A stretch of 64,000 nt of DNA from Albugo candida (Eukaryota > Oomycota > Peronosporomycetes > Albuginales): NCBI GenBank assembly GCA_040437565.1, contig JBDOQK010000052.1:186001-250000 (forward strand), in the 5' to 3' direction. The translations under genes were made by a program, and so were the position numbers. Positions within the stretch are counted from its first letter, which is position 1. Every line of letters begins with the position of its first letter. A model generated the notes under the pieces. The model was not told the origin of the DNA and made no database searches. It was given only the letters and a program-made list of their open reading frames with translations. Below, in pieces: positions 41,329-53,304 of the stretch.

Positions 41329-43699
41329 TGCATTTATTAGCAGCGTTATTTGTTCTATTTTTCCTTCATTTATTATCATCTATAATCCCAACAAACTGGT
41401 GATAAAGGAAGCGCAATAAGGAAGGTTACAGCTTATACAGCTTATGGACTTGCTCATTTCTAGTGATTGTACATCGTAGCCGTACATCGTAGCCCTTAAC
41501 ATGCATTGAGACGCTGCGATGATTCTGAAATAGTTTAGCGCTACTAGAATGAGTTCACCTTAACGTAGCTGTCTGCTTTCCACATCCCACATACGAACTA
41601 GCTTCAGAAAGTATGCATTTGCTTCATGGTATTTATTCCTCGTACTGCTGCAAGATGATGATTACAAGAGAAGCGTTGATTGTTTCACGCATCACTAGAA
41701 TCTGCGATTATCGAATATCAAAGCGTCAAATGACACGGCATTGTCTCATGTCTTGGGAAGCATCGAGTCATGAGTGCTATCTTCTTACACAATTATCACT
41801 GTGCTCTGATTGATTTGCGACCGTACTAAGGAAGCGATGAACTTGCATGCATTAATGGATATCTGGGGTACAACAACATGGAATGACTAATTTTGCAGTT
41901 GCGATGGAAGTGAGGAATATATCGCCTTGCTGTAGAAAGAAGCAAGCCTCTTTCCGCTGCTGGGACAGTATATCCAAGGCAAGAAGCCACACCTAAGTGT
42001 TCCATCACAATACTGTTGATATTAGAATATACTATGCTGATGCTGACCACTACTGGTCAATACTCACAGGAATCAGAAAGCAAAATAAGCCCGATTCACG
42101 CATATTTGGAACTTCCACGGAGAGGAATAGGTGCAGTCACCGTTGATTAATCTTACCATAGCTTGCATTTCTGCTCATCAAGGTTGAGCTGAGCTTTACT
42201 TCCCTCCTTTACCACATCCATGAGAGAAAGGAGAACCAAGATGTGTGGGCTTGACTCGTCGTCACCACGAAATAGTTGTCGCAGCAAGCCAAACCAAAGC
42301 GCCTTCGGGTTGGCAAATGCGGCAGGTTGTAGATTGTCTACGCTCAAAATACTTTGGCATTCATCGTAGAGTGCGAAACGGTCGAGCTCACGTGGTGGTT
42401 CCCAAGTAGCCGCGTGCTGCAGCGGAGCGACACCACCATTACGAAGGCTGATCGGAACATACGGGGTATTGTAATCTAGGGAAGATCGTAATGTAACTGA
42501 GAAAGATTTTTGGACAATGGGGGTGGCGAAAAAAAGTACAGAGAACCTATTAGCCAATGCTAATCAGCATGTCAGCCTTTCATATGCTTCTCAGTTGCTG
42601 ATTTTGATAAATTCGTCAAAGTCTGACTGAAATATACACTTTTTTGTAAAAGATCCTACCAGTTTTTAAATTTTAAAATAAACACTTCAAATTTAGTATG
42701 GAGCAAGATTTTCTGATAATTTTCATGGTTTGGTCGCGTAAATACCGTGCAAAGAACTGGAGTGATAGCCCGCTTTTTTCCAGTCATATGAGTCTAATCT
42801 GAGCCATTTTGTTGGCATCCTCAATTGCGTTCGTGGACGAAATGAGTTACTACAGAAAAATGCGTTCAATTCTTATCGAGGACGATAGATTGATATCTTT
42901 GACATCGATGTTTCCAAGTTGGGATGGATTGATCATATCACTATCCTTTCTATATCGAGACGTTTCTCTAGCGAGAAATACGCTCATAGTCAGTCAGCAT
43001 TAGAAGGCTGATAAGGATAGGCGCCATCTTATATAACGTAATTCAGATGTGCAATAATCCATGGGTGAGTGGCGATCTTCTAAGGTAATCTAAACGTACA
43101 GTGTCAGAGTATTGACAGTTGCACACATCGCTGCGACTAGATTGATGTCACACATATGGACAGCTGTTCGATCTTCAATGTGCCAATCTATGATCTAAAT
43201 CGAATAAATGACTACATTTAGATACTCATATCGTTGCTGGTATATAGAAGTTCATTTTTGGATAGTAATCACAAGGACAAGGTTTTTTTATAGCAGAATG
43301 CATAGCTTGATAGGAAAAATCTGTCTGGGCGGCATTTTGCACGCAGTTCCTTTCATTCAGAAATGAATTTCTCCTTCAATATGCAAACTGTCATCACCTT
43401 GCAACTATACAGACCGTTTCGTACCCAGAGTGATCATGTTTTTCGAAACAAGCGGTGATGAGTCAGCCCAAAAAGAACCATTTTGTACCAAAAAGCAGTC
43501 GCGCAACTCTCTCATCAGCGACACATGCATCGCTTGGATCGTCGTCCAAGTACCGTGCTTGTCAAAACTGTTCGACTTTTCCTCGACTAACTCACTATAC
43601 TGTATGAGCTCGGATTCAGGCGAATTGAGTCGGAATTCAATACTTTCTTCCAGATCATTTACGCAGACAGCTAAACGAAGTAATCAATCCAATAACAGC
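41329..43699. other. Sparse region; only one weak coding candidate
   Basis: About 2.4 kb between the kinesin gap and the RBR ligase start. Frames are short and mostly unconvincing. The best is the minus-strand segment listed separately at 42153-42475. The region immediately before 43700 is also open in the RBR frame back to 43430 but has no conserved content. Confidence 0.5.
42153..42475 (-). CDS. Possible orphan exon, product not recognised
   Basis: An open stretch of about 107 residues beginning at a plausible acceptor (cctag before 42475). It includes LQHAATWEPPRELDRFALYD, ALWFGLLRQLFRGDDES and SPHILVLLSLMDVV, which have a protein-like balance of residues. The surrounding open frame has no ATG start. 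A GT (gtaaga-like) follows its end, so it could be an internal exon of a degraded or poorly assembled gene. I cannot name a family or find convincing partner exons. Confidence 0.25.
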
Positions 43700-45588
43700 A
43701 TGTCGGATGACGAGTATCACTACAGCGATTACGAAGATGAAGAACAAGATGGAAACGATGGAGTGATCGGTTTGTGCGTGGATCCATTCGACACAGATCA
43801 GCATCCTGCGCGACTGGGCGCAACAGAGAGTCATTCCGACAACTTGAAGGAAAATCAGTTCGACGAAAGCGCATTGGAAGCGAACCAAACACTATTTGAT
43901 AAAGAAAATACGAAAAAAAGCTACTCAAATAGACACAACGTATTGGGGAAGAGCAGTCAGATAATCGAAATTCCGGAAAGTATTTCAGCTCCATTTTCTC
44001 AACGAGAAGAATATAGGGTTATCGACGAAAAAGAGCTTTTACAGGAACAGGAACACCTTATCGATGAAATTGCTCAAGTTGTGCAAGTTCCTCAGTCCGT
44101 GGCTTGTATAATACTGGAGTATTATGGCTGGAATAAAGAAAAACTCTTTGAAAATTACTACCTCGATCCTTTTGAGGCTCGTAAAATCATTGGGATTGAG
44201 TTTTCTGGCCAGGTACCATCCAAAGTTACAGCTGTCTCCATGGTATGTGCAGCAAGTGAATGTGTCTGGTGTAATTACTTGGGATTGGTACCAGATTGAT
44301 TGCATGATTTGTTGCGAGTCTTTCGCACTTAATCAAGTGTTTGGGATTGGATGTGGGCACTTGTACTGCTTAGTAATGTTCAAGTACACTTACTCGTCTG
44401 CTTGTCGTCTTATTGTCTTTACTGGTTGTAGGATTGCTGGAAGTCCTATTTAACACTCAAGATTGCAGAAGGTCCATTTTGTATAAGCACCACTTGCCCA
44501 AGCTATGGCTGCAAAGAGGTTGGTGATCAAGATCTCCTTGTCAATATCTTTTGGCTTACTACCCCTTCCATTGTGTAGATTGTGAATAGCGACATTCTCA
44601 AGAAATTTGTTTCCGCCGAAGACTTTCGAAAGTACCGAAGATACCTTCTCCGTTCATATGTTCAGATAAACAAATGTGTGAAATGGTGTCCTTCGCCTGG
44701 CTGCAATAAAGCAATCTCTAGTGCTGGGGGGCTTTTGTCAGTGACATGCTCCTGTGGATGCGTCTTTTGTCTGCGATGTGGGGAAGAAGCTCATGCGCCA
44801 GTCACTTGTGTACAACTTGCTGCATGGCAAGAGAAATGTCGTAATGAATCGGAAACAGCTAATTGGATTCTCGCAAACACAAAAAAGTGTCCAAAATGCT
44901 CCGTTCGTATTGAAAAAAATCAGGGATGCAATCATATCACATGCAAAAGCTGCAATTATGAATTTTGCTGGGTACACTCGCCATCTTGATGCTATAAGCA
45001 GAACATTTTCTGAGCAAGTATTGTTGTGAATAGATATGCCTCGAGTCGTGGAGCAAACATGGTGCTGCTACAGGAGGATACTACAAGTGTAATAGGTACG
45101 ATGCACAAGCAACTGTTGCAGATAGCGATGCCGCTAGAGCCAAAGCAGAGCTTGATCGTTACTTACACTACTACCAACGATATGCAAATCACTCCGAGGC
45201 TGGGAAATTCTCCTCGCGTATGCGAGAAGGAACAGAGAGTCGAATGGTTGAACTGCAAAGGTCTCATAGACAATCATCGTGGATCGATGTACAATTCTTG
45301 AACGCCTCCACAGAGCAACTAATCGAATGTCGACGTGTCCTCAAGTATACTTATGTGCTTGGATATTACCTGCTACCTGGAAAAGAGAAAAGCCTCTTTG
45401 AATACCTGCAAGAAAACCTAGAGAAGAATACCGAGCATTTGACAGGGCTCATTGAAGGACCACTGGAGCTAATGGATCGATCAGATATAATCAATTACAC
45501 TCGTGTAACCGAGACTTTTCTGCGAAACCTATTGGCAGGCGTTGAAGATGGCTTGACTAACAACGTCACAATGACTCGGAATGAGTAA
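43700..45588 (+). CDS. Ariadne-type RBR E3 ubiquitin ligase
   Basis: The five-exon model is 43700-44242, 44295-44372, 44432-44518, 44579-44971 and 45034-45588. GT-AG introns are 52, 59, 60 and 62 nt. It sums to exactly 552 codons (551 aa; human ARIH1 is 557). The acidic N terminus is MSDDEYHYSDYEDEEQDG. A UBA-like region follows (QSVACIILEYYGWNKEKLFE). RING1 is DCMICCESFALNQVFGIGCG then HLYCLDCWKSYLTLKI, assembled across an intron. The IBR is KWCPSPGCNKAI and CGCVFCLRCGEEAH. RING2/Rcat is CPKCSVRIEKNQGCNHITCK and EFCWICLESWSKHG, with the catalytic cysteine expected in the HITCKSC segment. The C-terminal Ariadne domain includes YYKCNRY, SSWIDVQFL and CRRVLKYTYVLGYYL. RBR ligases take ubiquitin onto RING2 before transfer and cooperate with cullin-RING ligases. 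The frame is open upstream to 43430, but MSDD is the natural start. Confidence 0.92.
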
Positions 45589-45666
45589 TAGCAAATTCTA
45601 TGATCGTTAAAATTTGATCAAGTGAGAAGGAACGGGAGGGCAACGTCTCGCTATCTATAGCTCTTA

Positions 45667-47767
45667 TTATCTAGTGTTCTGGAGTTGACGTACTGCTAGC
45701 GTCAGAAGTTTCTTCGCCAAAAAATCATTGATCCCTAACAAATCCAAGTCTTCCGTCTCAATTCCTTTCTGTAATGTCAAACTTTGATAAGCATTCACAA
45801 GTTGTAGAAAAAAGTATTACTGACCTCACGGATGATATCCAATGAATCGAAGCCTTTTTCCATGAATGTCGCCGTGTACTTTGTCAAGCCTACGGTTGCA
45901 AGCCATTTCTCAACTTCATTACTCTTTTCCGAGCAACTTCTTGTATTCAATCCGCTTTCAAGATCTGCTGTGCGTAGTTGGTCTTCTTTCCTCTTTTCTT
46001 TCGAATTGAACACCTGGCTGGGCGGCTCCTGTTTACTTGCTGACTGCACGTAACCGGAAGGTGAACTTGCATCTGTTCCATAGTCAATAGCCTCTTCGAT
46101 GACCTGAAGCCACTTTTTGAGTTCTTTCCGACTGCACGCTTGAAGCTCACGCTAAAGGGTACACGTAAGCTTGATTCATATTTGTAATGACGATCGGCCT
46201 ACCTTAATTTTCCAGTTTTCATCGACAACATTGAAGCACAATTCAGGCATTTCCATTGTCTGCATCGATGAACGTAATGAGTGCTGATAAAAGAGTATAC
46301 TACCATATTTGCAATCGTACCTTCCATATTCGGCAACGAATTAGTGATAAAGTCGAGGGTGTGTGCGATGATCGTAATTTTCTTACATCAGCTGGTACCA
46401 CGGTGCGAGGATTCTCAAAACATGCTGGAATGTTGGCCATATCAAAATAGTGCAGCTGAGCTCCATCAACGACGAACCATTTCTTGCACCACCAACGATT
46501 GCCTCGACGATTTCGTTTCAGCAGCTGACCGTTATACTGGGGAGCCAGCCTTGGACTTATAGAATAGCGCGAGCATTCCTCGTCATTCGGAAACCTTAAG
46601 CTGGACCCCGTTTCATCCTGTTCGCCGACTCCTTCATCATCACTTTCGCTTGTTTCTTCATAATCCAGCTCATCAAGTTCTACCTCTGGTTCTTTGCTAG
46701 TCGGTAGATAAGGTTTCAATGTGATCCCTTTATCACCTCCTGTATCACCAGCTGCCTGCTCTGTAAGTAAAGATTGCAGAATCAATATAATTTCCTGCCA
46801 TAAAGGTCGATCGCCTGGCTCAAAAGAAGTGCACCTTTCAGCGAGCTTCATAAATTCTTTGGGGCAACTATCCGGGACCTGACTACGAAATTCCTCCACA
46901 ATAATCTCAAACTTGCTCTGCGGTAATCGCATCAGGAATCCATCGATATTTGCCTGTCGGCAGCAGATCATTTCCATTAGCATAACACCGTAACTAAACG
47001 TGTCGACACTTTCATCATAGTCTTCATCCAGGTACATCTCTGGTGCCATGTATGCATCCGTACCACAATACGATTTTCTGCGAGGAGTGTTTATCAAATG
47101 ACTTTCCTGAAGCCTAGTTTGTATGTCAGCGCTCTGATCACAATGATTCAAGTCTGTAACAAATCCAAAGTCACAAAGTTTGGCACGAAAATCATTATCC
47201 AACTGCGTACAAGAAACAAATAAGTATGGTTGTTCGACCAGGACCTAAAAACGATCTACCCACCAAAACATTATGGGGCTTGATGTCGCGATGAATGCAT
47301 CGCATTGAGTGAAGATAGTTGATCCCTTCTGCGGTATCCAGTGCTATCTGAAGTAATTTTCTCCAGCCGATGTGACGAACAGTTGAGCTGCGAATATGTT
47401 TTAATAATTGATCCAAATCGGACTGCCCGAGTTTCTCGCTGACAATCCATATTTGTTTTGTCTTTTTGTTGTCAGCGGCACCAATGAAGTTCAAGACTCG
47501 AGGGTGCTTAAAGCGTTGCAGCGCATTGATTTCTTTGCAAACAAATGCAGGCACATTTCCATCTTCATCCTTGGGCTGGCACTTGACTGCAACAGCTTGA
47601 TTTCTGTATTCTCCAACATAAACGACAGAGAAAGCACCTTTTCCAAGCTCCTTCCCAATTTTGATCATGTCACTCTCAAGGTAGAATAGACTTTTTTCTT
47701 CTTGCGTATGTGTGAGCGCACATTGTGGTACGCCAGACTCATCGCTACTCGCCTGGTTCGTTGTCAT
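45667..47767 (-). CDS. TKL-like protein kinase with PH and SAM domains
   Basis: Exons are 47264-47767, 46387-47202, 46203-46259, 45825-46151 and 45667-45768, with GT-AG introns of 61, 127, 51 and 56 nt. It totals 602 codons (601 aa). The kinase domain looks active: glycine loop GKGAFSVVYVGEY, lysine in AVAVKCQ, HRDIKPHNVLLDND completed by splicing, DFG in LCDFGFVTD, and DAYMAPEM. A pleckstrin-homology domain follows (GQLLKRNRRG, WWCKKWFVVDGAQLHYFD, then CFNVVDENWKIK and ELKKWLQVIEEAI), spread over three exons. A SAM domain closes the protein (VEKWLATVGLTKYTATFMEK, then LDLLGINDFLAKKLL). PH domains bind membranes or lipids and SAM domains oligomerise, suggesting a membrane-recruited kinase. 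The start is uncertain: MTTNQ at 47765-47767 is the first ATG of the domain frame, but the other copy of this locus stays open further upstream. It converges on the RBR gene (78 bp). Confidence 0.85.
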
Positions 47768-48589
47768 CAAAAACTGCTCTTGTTGATGATATTGGAGTAC
47801 GTTGGTGTTCCGTTTCAAGCAGAAACCTTGCGAGACCTTTTGATATGTTGGGGGGAGCCCGAGCGTCCCTGTCAGTTTTTTTTAGAATCACCGATAGCCT
47901 CCTGAAATAGCACTGCGTTCTATTCTCAATATCACTGGTGCTATTTGTTGTGCAACGAATTCGAAGTGTACTTAAAGCAGACGTGTATCTCCGTGCACTT
48001 ACAATGATTACGTCTTGCTGAAGAATCGAGACGTAGTAATGACCGCATAACTCGGTTGAATGTGCATTTTCAGTGAGCGCATAGTGAGCGCATAGTGATA
48101 ATCTGCAATCATCGGACTCGTATACACTTGAAAATACCGAAGAATGCAAGGCTGAATTTATATCTGTTCATTGCTTTAGTCTGCAATAAGAATTGAACCA
48201 TATTCAAAACGTTCATATAAGCCAGAAGAGAACGTAAGCTCAATGTCGCTGTGTTGATGAAAATTTCGGCTGCAATATTTGTTATTTATGTTGACCTCGA
48301 TCTGATCCTATATAGCGTAGACTCTTGTATATTGCTTGCCAACTAGTGACGGGAAATCTTCTGCTGACACTACATTTGATTCACGAGATTAAAAGATAAA
48401 GAAAATGAAAGTGCACAAATTATTGTTTCGATTGTTTTTTGTGAAGCGTAGTGCCAGTACATCTATTCAATATGAACAATTCTGAAAAAGATATGTACAC
48501 CTGGATTACCGTGTGCAGCAAAACCCCAGAGAACCTAGTAAGATGGAGTCGCAAGTATTCATCGACTTAAGTCGACAGATTTGTGAATT
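47123..48589. repeat. Left copy of a 1.46 kb gap-flanking duplication
   Basis: This segment holds the kinase 5' half, the divergent spacer and the first 47 bases of a RINT1 start (48543-48589). It corresponds end to end with 48690-50138. The copies differ by scattered substitutions and small indels, including a T-run length difference, and eight or so residue changes in the kinase part. Confidence 0.9.
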
Positions 48590-48689
48590 NNNNNNNNNNN
48601 NNNNNNNNNNNNNNNNNNNNNNNNNNNNNNNNNNNNNNNNNNNNNNNNNNNNNNNNNNNNNNNNNNNNNNNNNNNNNNNNNNNNNNNNN
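48590..48689. other. Assembly gap (100 N) inside the kinase-RINT1 duplication
   Basis: Exactly 100 N. The left contig ends within the RINT1 start and the right contig begins within the kinase, so the two contigs overlap by about 1.46 kb. Confidence 0.97.
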
Positions 48690-49334
48690 ATGTCAGCGCT
48701 CTGATCACAATGATTCAAGTCTGTAACAAATCCAAAGTCACAAAGTTTGGCACGAGAATCATTATCCAACTGCGTACAAGAAAACAATAAGTATGGTTGT
48801 TCGACCAGGACCTATAAACGATCTACCCACCAAAACATTATGGGGCTTGATGTCGCGATGAATGCATCGCATTGAGTGAAGATAGTTGATCCCTTCTGCG
48901 ATATCCAGTGCTATCTGAAGTAATTTTCTCCAGCCGATGTGACGAATAGTTGAGCTGCGAATATTTTTTAATAGTTGATCCAAATCGGACTGTCCGAGTT
49001 TCTCGCTGACAATCCATATTTGTTTTGTCTTTTTGCTGTCAGCGGCCCCAATAAAGTTCAAGACTCGAGGGTGCTTAAAGCGTTGCAGCGCATTAATTTC
49101 TTTGCAAACAAATGCAGGCACATTTCCATCTTCATCCTTGGGCTGGCACTTGACTGCAACCGCTTGATTTCTGTATTCTCCAACGTAAACGACAGAGAAA
49201 GCACCTTTTCCAAGCTCCTTCCTAATTTTGATCATGTCACTCTCAAGGTGAAATAGACTTTTTTCTTCATGCGTATGTGTGAGCGCACATTGTGGTACGC
49301 CAGACTCATCGCTACTCGCCTGGTTCGTTGTCAT
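48690..49334 (-). CDS. Partial second copy of the TKL kinase (N-lobe to activation region), probably allelic
   Basis: Repeats the kinase N-terminal exon and the start of the next one, with the same intron. It ends abruptly at the N gap. Differences include G to R just before the glycine loop (IRKELGKGAF) and LLKNIRSSTIRH against LLKHIRSSTVRH. It is not a complete gene. Its truncation exactly at the contig end argues against a genuine truncated paralogue. Confidence 0.75.
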
Positions 49335-50138
49335 TAAAAACTGCTCTCCTTGATGATATTGGAGTACGTTGGTGTTCCGTTTCAAGCAGAAAGCTTGCGA
49401 GACCTTTTGAAATGTTGGGGGGAACCCGAGCGTCCCTGTCAGTTTTTTTTGAATCACCGGTAGCCTCCTGAAATAGCACTGCGTTCTATTCTCAATATCA
49501 CTGGTGCTATTTGTTGTGCAACGAATTCGAAGTATACTTAATGCAGACGTGTATCTCCGTGCACTTACACTGATTACGTCTTGCTGAAGAATCGAGACGT
49601 AGTATGACTGCATAACTCGGTTGAATGTGCATTTTCAGTGAGCGCATAGTGAGCGCACAGTGATAATTTGCAATCATCGGACTCGTATACACTTGAAAAT
49701 ACCGGAGAATGCAAGGATGAATTTATATCTGTTCATTGCTTTAGTCTGCAATAAGAATTCAACCATATAAAGAAACGTTCATATAAGCCAGAAGAGAACG
49801 TAGGCTCAATGTCGCTGTGTTGATCGGCTGCAATATTTGTTATTTATGTTGACCTCGATCTGATCCTATATAGCGTAGACTCTTGTATATTGCTTGCCAA
49901 CTAGTGGCGGGAAATCTTCTTCTGACACTACATTTGATCCACGAGATGAAAAGATAAAGAAAATGCACAAATTCTTGTTTCGATTGTTGTGAAGCGTTAG
50001 TGTCAGTACATCTATTCAATATGAACAATTCTGAAAAAGATATGTACACCTAGATTACCGTGTGCAGCAAAACCTCAGAAAACCTAGTAAGATGGAGTCG
50101 CAAGTATTCATCGACTTAAGTCGACAGATTTGCGAATT
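48690..50138. repeat. Right copy of the 1.46 kb gap-flanking duplication
   Basis: Corresponds to 47123-48589 with a few percent difference (1,449 against 1,467 bases). Probably the other haplotype of the same locus. Confidence 0.9.
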
Positions 50139-53005
50139 GCTTCCGCAAAAACCATACGCTCTTAGAGAAATACAACATCAAGATGAAGAGTACCAGGATG
50201 TAATCACGGCTCTTAAACGCATTAATAGTTTAAGACAAGACGAACATCATGAGAAAGTTGTGGCGCTCGAGCGACACGATAGATGCCTTGAACAAACAAA
50301 ACATGACAAACGAATGGTCGAAGAGTTCAGTGAAATGGCTAATGTTTTGGAAAATTCTCTATCAACTCTGGACGGCGAAATTACGGAAATCAAAGATTTC
50401 GAAGCACATTACAATACACTCAAAGAGCTCTTATCTCCTTTCATGGAGAAGCTGAGGATTCTGGAAACTCACAAGCAATACTATGAGAAAGCCATTTTGC
50501 TTGAAAAAGAAAGCCATAAACTCCAGAAAATCACGAAAACCATTTCAGACGAATCTTTTGGTGCCTTGGAAGAATTTCAGTGCCTCCTACGCAATCTTCC
50601 GATGGAGTTTGCGTATCTTCGTGTACGTTTACACACGTATCGCGAAAATGCCTTTTTGTATAAATGAAAGCAGTCTGTAGGTGAACAACGGCTGAAAAAT
50701 ATTGAGAATGACATGCAGAAGTCAAGCATTCAGAATTTGAAAACTGTACTGAATGAAGCTGGATGGCCAACATGTATGAGAGATAAAGTAATCACGGATC
50801 ATGATTCAAATGTGAGACTAATCCGCTTTTTCTTCTATTTGGCTGACTTATACTGATCAGACATCACAATACGGGAGTAAGATCAGAACGGCTTTTGGGC
50901 ATGCTTTAAGGATCCAGTATATGGACAAATGGACGGAAAGGTCCGAATTGAAGAACGTACAAAGTGTTTTGGCGATTAATTGCCTGCTCAAGCCTGTACT
51001 GTCGCGCTTTCACTATCATTTTACACAAGAGGAAAGTGTGGTGAATCGCTTATTCAGACCAGAATGGTCCTTCAAATATGTCCTGGAACAAATTGAACAG
51101 CATCAGCCCTTTTTAAATGATTTTATCCAGCCAGCGTTGGATACATACGCGCATCTTATTCCATGTAGCGAGGCGCGGATCTTGTTTATACGTGAGCTTA
51201 TCATCGCGTGCAAAGTCAAGCTCGACAAAGATGTAGCTTTGCTCAATACTGGAGATCCTGCAGTTTTTTGCCATACCGTTGATGAAATCATGATGTTTGA
51301 AAGGAATTTAGATGAAAATTACGACTATGGAAAATGGTCTGCACTAGATCGGTCTTATTTTATATACTGCACCGATGCGCTTACAGAGTCAAGCCGAGCT
51401 TTATTTACGTGGACTAAACTGGACCGAGAATTTGCCATCAAGGCTCTGACCGAACCAAATGACAATATGTGCCAGCTTAAATGTAAAGATTATTTTGATT
51501 TGGAAAAATACGGAAGATGGCTATCTGGTGGCATCTTCTTCACTGTAGACTTTCTCCCTGCTGAAAAGGAGTCAATCTGTGTTGACTTTGTACCTCCCTT
51601 AGCCTCAAAACTCATGGTTCTGCTCGAATTCTTTTGCAGACGCATTGTGCACATGAAAAACGAAGAGCTTCGTTATTTATACGTCACTCAAGTCCACTAT
51701 GGCCTACTGGATAAGTACCACACAATATGCAACAGCGATCATTATGCTTTGGAGCTAGGAAAGCATTTTAAAAGCGGCAAGCATCTAGAGGGCACATGGG
51801 CTTGTTGGTGCGGAATAATGAGAGGCGTCATGTTTGTCATTCAGAATCTGACACAATGGGAACAAAGTGTCATTTTTATCGAATTAACACAAAGTCTTGC
51901 AGACTCCAAACTGTCCCGCACCCGCATTATGAAAAAATATCTAGAAACCTCGAAGACGGCTATATCCATGGCTGCTAGAGTTGCTTCGGAAACTGTTTTG
52001 ACTCGTGATGAAGCCACTGCTGTCCGGGAAGCAATTGTCGGTCCAGGCGCGCTTATTGGTCCAACAGCTGCTTTTTCAGCAGCCTACTCCATTGGCTTCG
52101 AGACTGTTAAAACACTTTTTGGAACATCACCTGAGAGGAAAGAACGCAAACGTCTCGACTCCAGTTCGGCAGCTTCTACCCATGAAATGTCTCCTACTAC
52201 TAAGCCGCAACACGAAGAGCTTGAGCGAGTAAATGTTTTAGATGATATGTATGGAGACGATGCATTTGCGCAGAGTATATTTGAATGTTACATCAGCCAT
52301 TTTGAAAAGTTTATATTGGATTCCATTGAAACCGCAGTGGATGAGGTTGCAAAAATTCTACGAAATGATCTATACAAGTATCAACAAAGCTCGTTCTGGG
52401 CGACTCCTATGTCATCACCTCAGTCGGTATCCAACGAAATTACAGCATCGCTGTCACTATGTCAGATATTATTATCGATCGGTAAACAGCACCTTCCACC
52501 TGAATTAAGCGAACGATTCTCCAAGTTTTTGGCTAGAGTTGTGGACGATAGCTTGTCGCGTTGTATTGTCGAAGTGTGTAAGAACTTTATGCAATTATCT
52601 GTGCAGAAAGGCCCGGGGTCTCCCTCTCGATGCGGTAGAAACGAAAATGCTTTCAAACCGAATGCATGTGCCGGCGTTATTAGCAAAGAGTCAGCAAAGC
52701 AATTCGAGCTAGACGTTGAGGGTTGGCTCTCAGTTTGGATCACTACTATCTCGGAACCGACCAGAGTTTTCCGCCGTACATGCGCCGCTAGAAAACTCTT
52801 ACTCATGGATCGGAATAAGTTAAAAGATATTGAGAATATTCTGGCAACTGAAGCAGGGATTATAACTTCCATCAAAACAGGTAAACATAATGACATGAAG
52901 ATTGAGCAGGAAGAATTGACGCAAATTACGACAATTCTTGAAGCCAGCGGGATAGCATCACTTACGCCGCAGGAAGTCTACTCTTTGTGTCATGTTTGCG
53001 TTTAA
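50092..53005 (+). CDS. RINT1/TIP20-like tethering factor (Dsl1/NRZ complex)
   Basis: The three-exon model is 50092-50622, 50671-50811 and 50861-53005, with GT-AG introns of 48 and 49 nt. It totals exactly 939 codons (938 aa; human RINT1 is 792). RINT1/Tip20 is part of the NRZ/Dsl1 tether that captures Golgi-derived vesicles at the endoplasmic reticulum. The N-terminal about 200 residues are coiled coil. The RINT1/TIP20 domain begins near residue 250 with SRFHYHFTQEES, FRPEWSFKYVLEQI and HQPFLNDFIQPALD, and continues with FCHTVDEIMMFERNLDENYD and a long helical C-terminal half. The ATG at 50092 is followed by MESQVFIDLSRQICELL. The protein is longer than the animal one because of a charged insertion around SPERKERKRLDSSSAAS. 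Divergent from the kinase; converges on CFAP47. Confidence 0.87.
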
Positions 53006-53304
53006 CGCTGTCACATTGAATAAACATGATTAATATAAGACACCTAAACAAAAATATTATTCGGCTGGCTGACGATAGCATGACGTTTCTATCTGACTGA
53101 GGAGGGGTGCTGCATCGATCGAGTAGTGAAGTATATTCGGTTCTCGCATGCTAAAGTATCAGTGCAAGTGCATTGTCGAGCACGGAAGTGGTATTTTCAT
53201 AATGGGCACACTCACTAACGACCTTTTTGGCGAGTTTTGCAAAACTTGCAAGCTGACACATCTATTGCACAAACCTCGAGTACCACATTCGTCCTCAAAC
53301 CAAT
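53006..53304. other. Spacer between convergent RINT1-like and CFAP47 genes
   Basis: About 300 bp containing the 3' ends of both transcripts. An AATAAA-like run (gaataaacatgattaatataag) lies just after the RINT1 stop. No gene is seen. Confidence 0.6.

Noticed and set aside
44519-44578. Reading 44519-44578 of the RBR gene as coding
   Set aside because: The frame hits TAG at the end of the segment, which coincides with a good acceptor; splicing gives the expected RBR spacing.
48690-49613. A second complete kinase gene (tandem paralogue)
   Set aside because: It starts exactly at the N gap, lacks the rest of the kinase, PH and SAM parts, and the duplicated block spans unrelated RINT1 start sequence; an unmerged contig overlap explains all of this.
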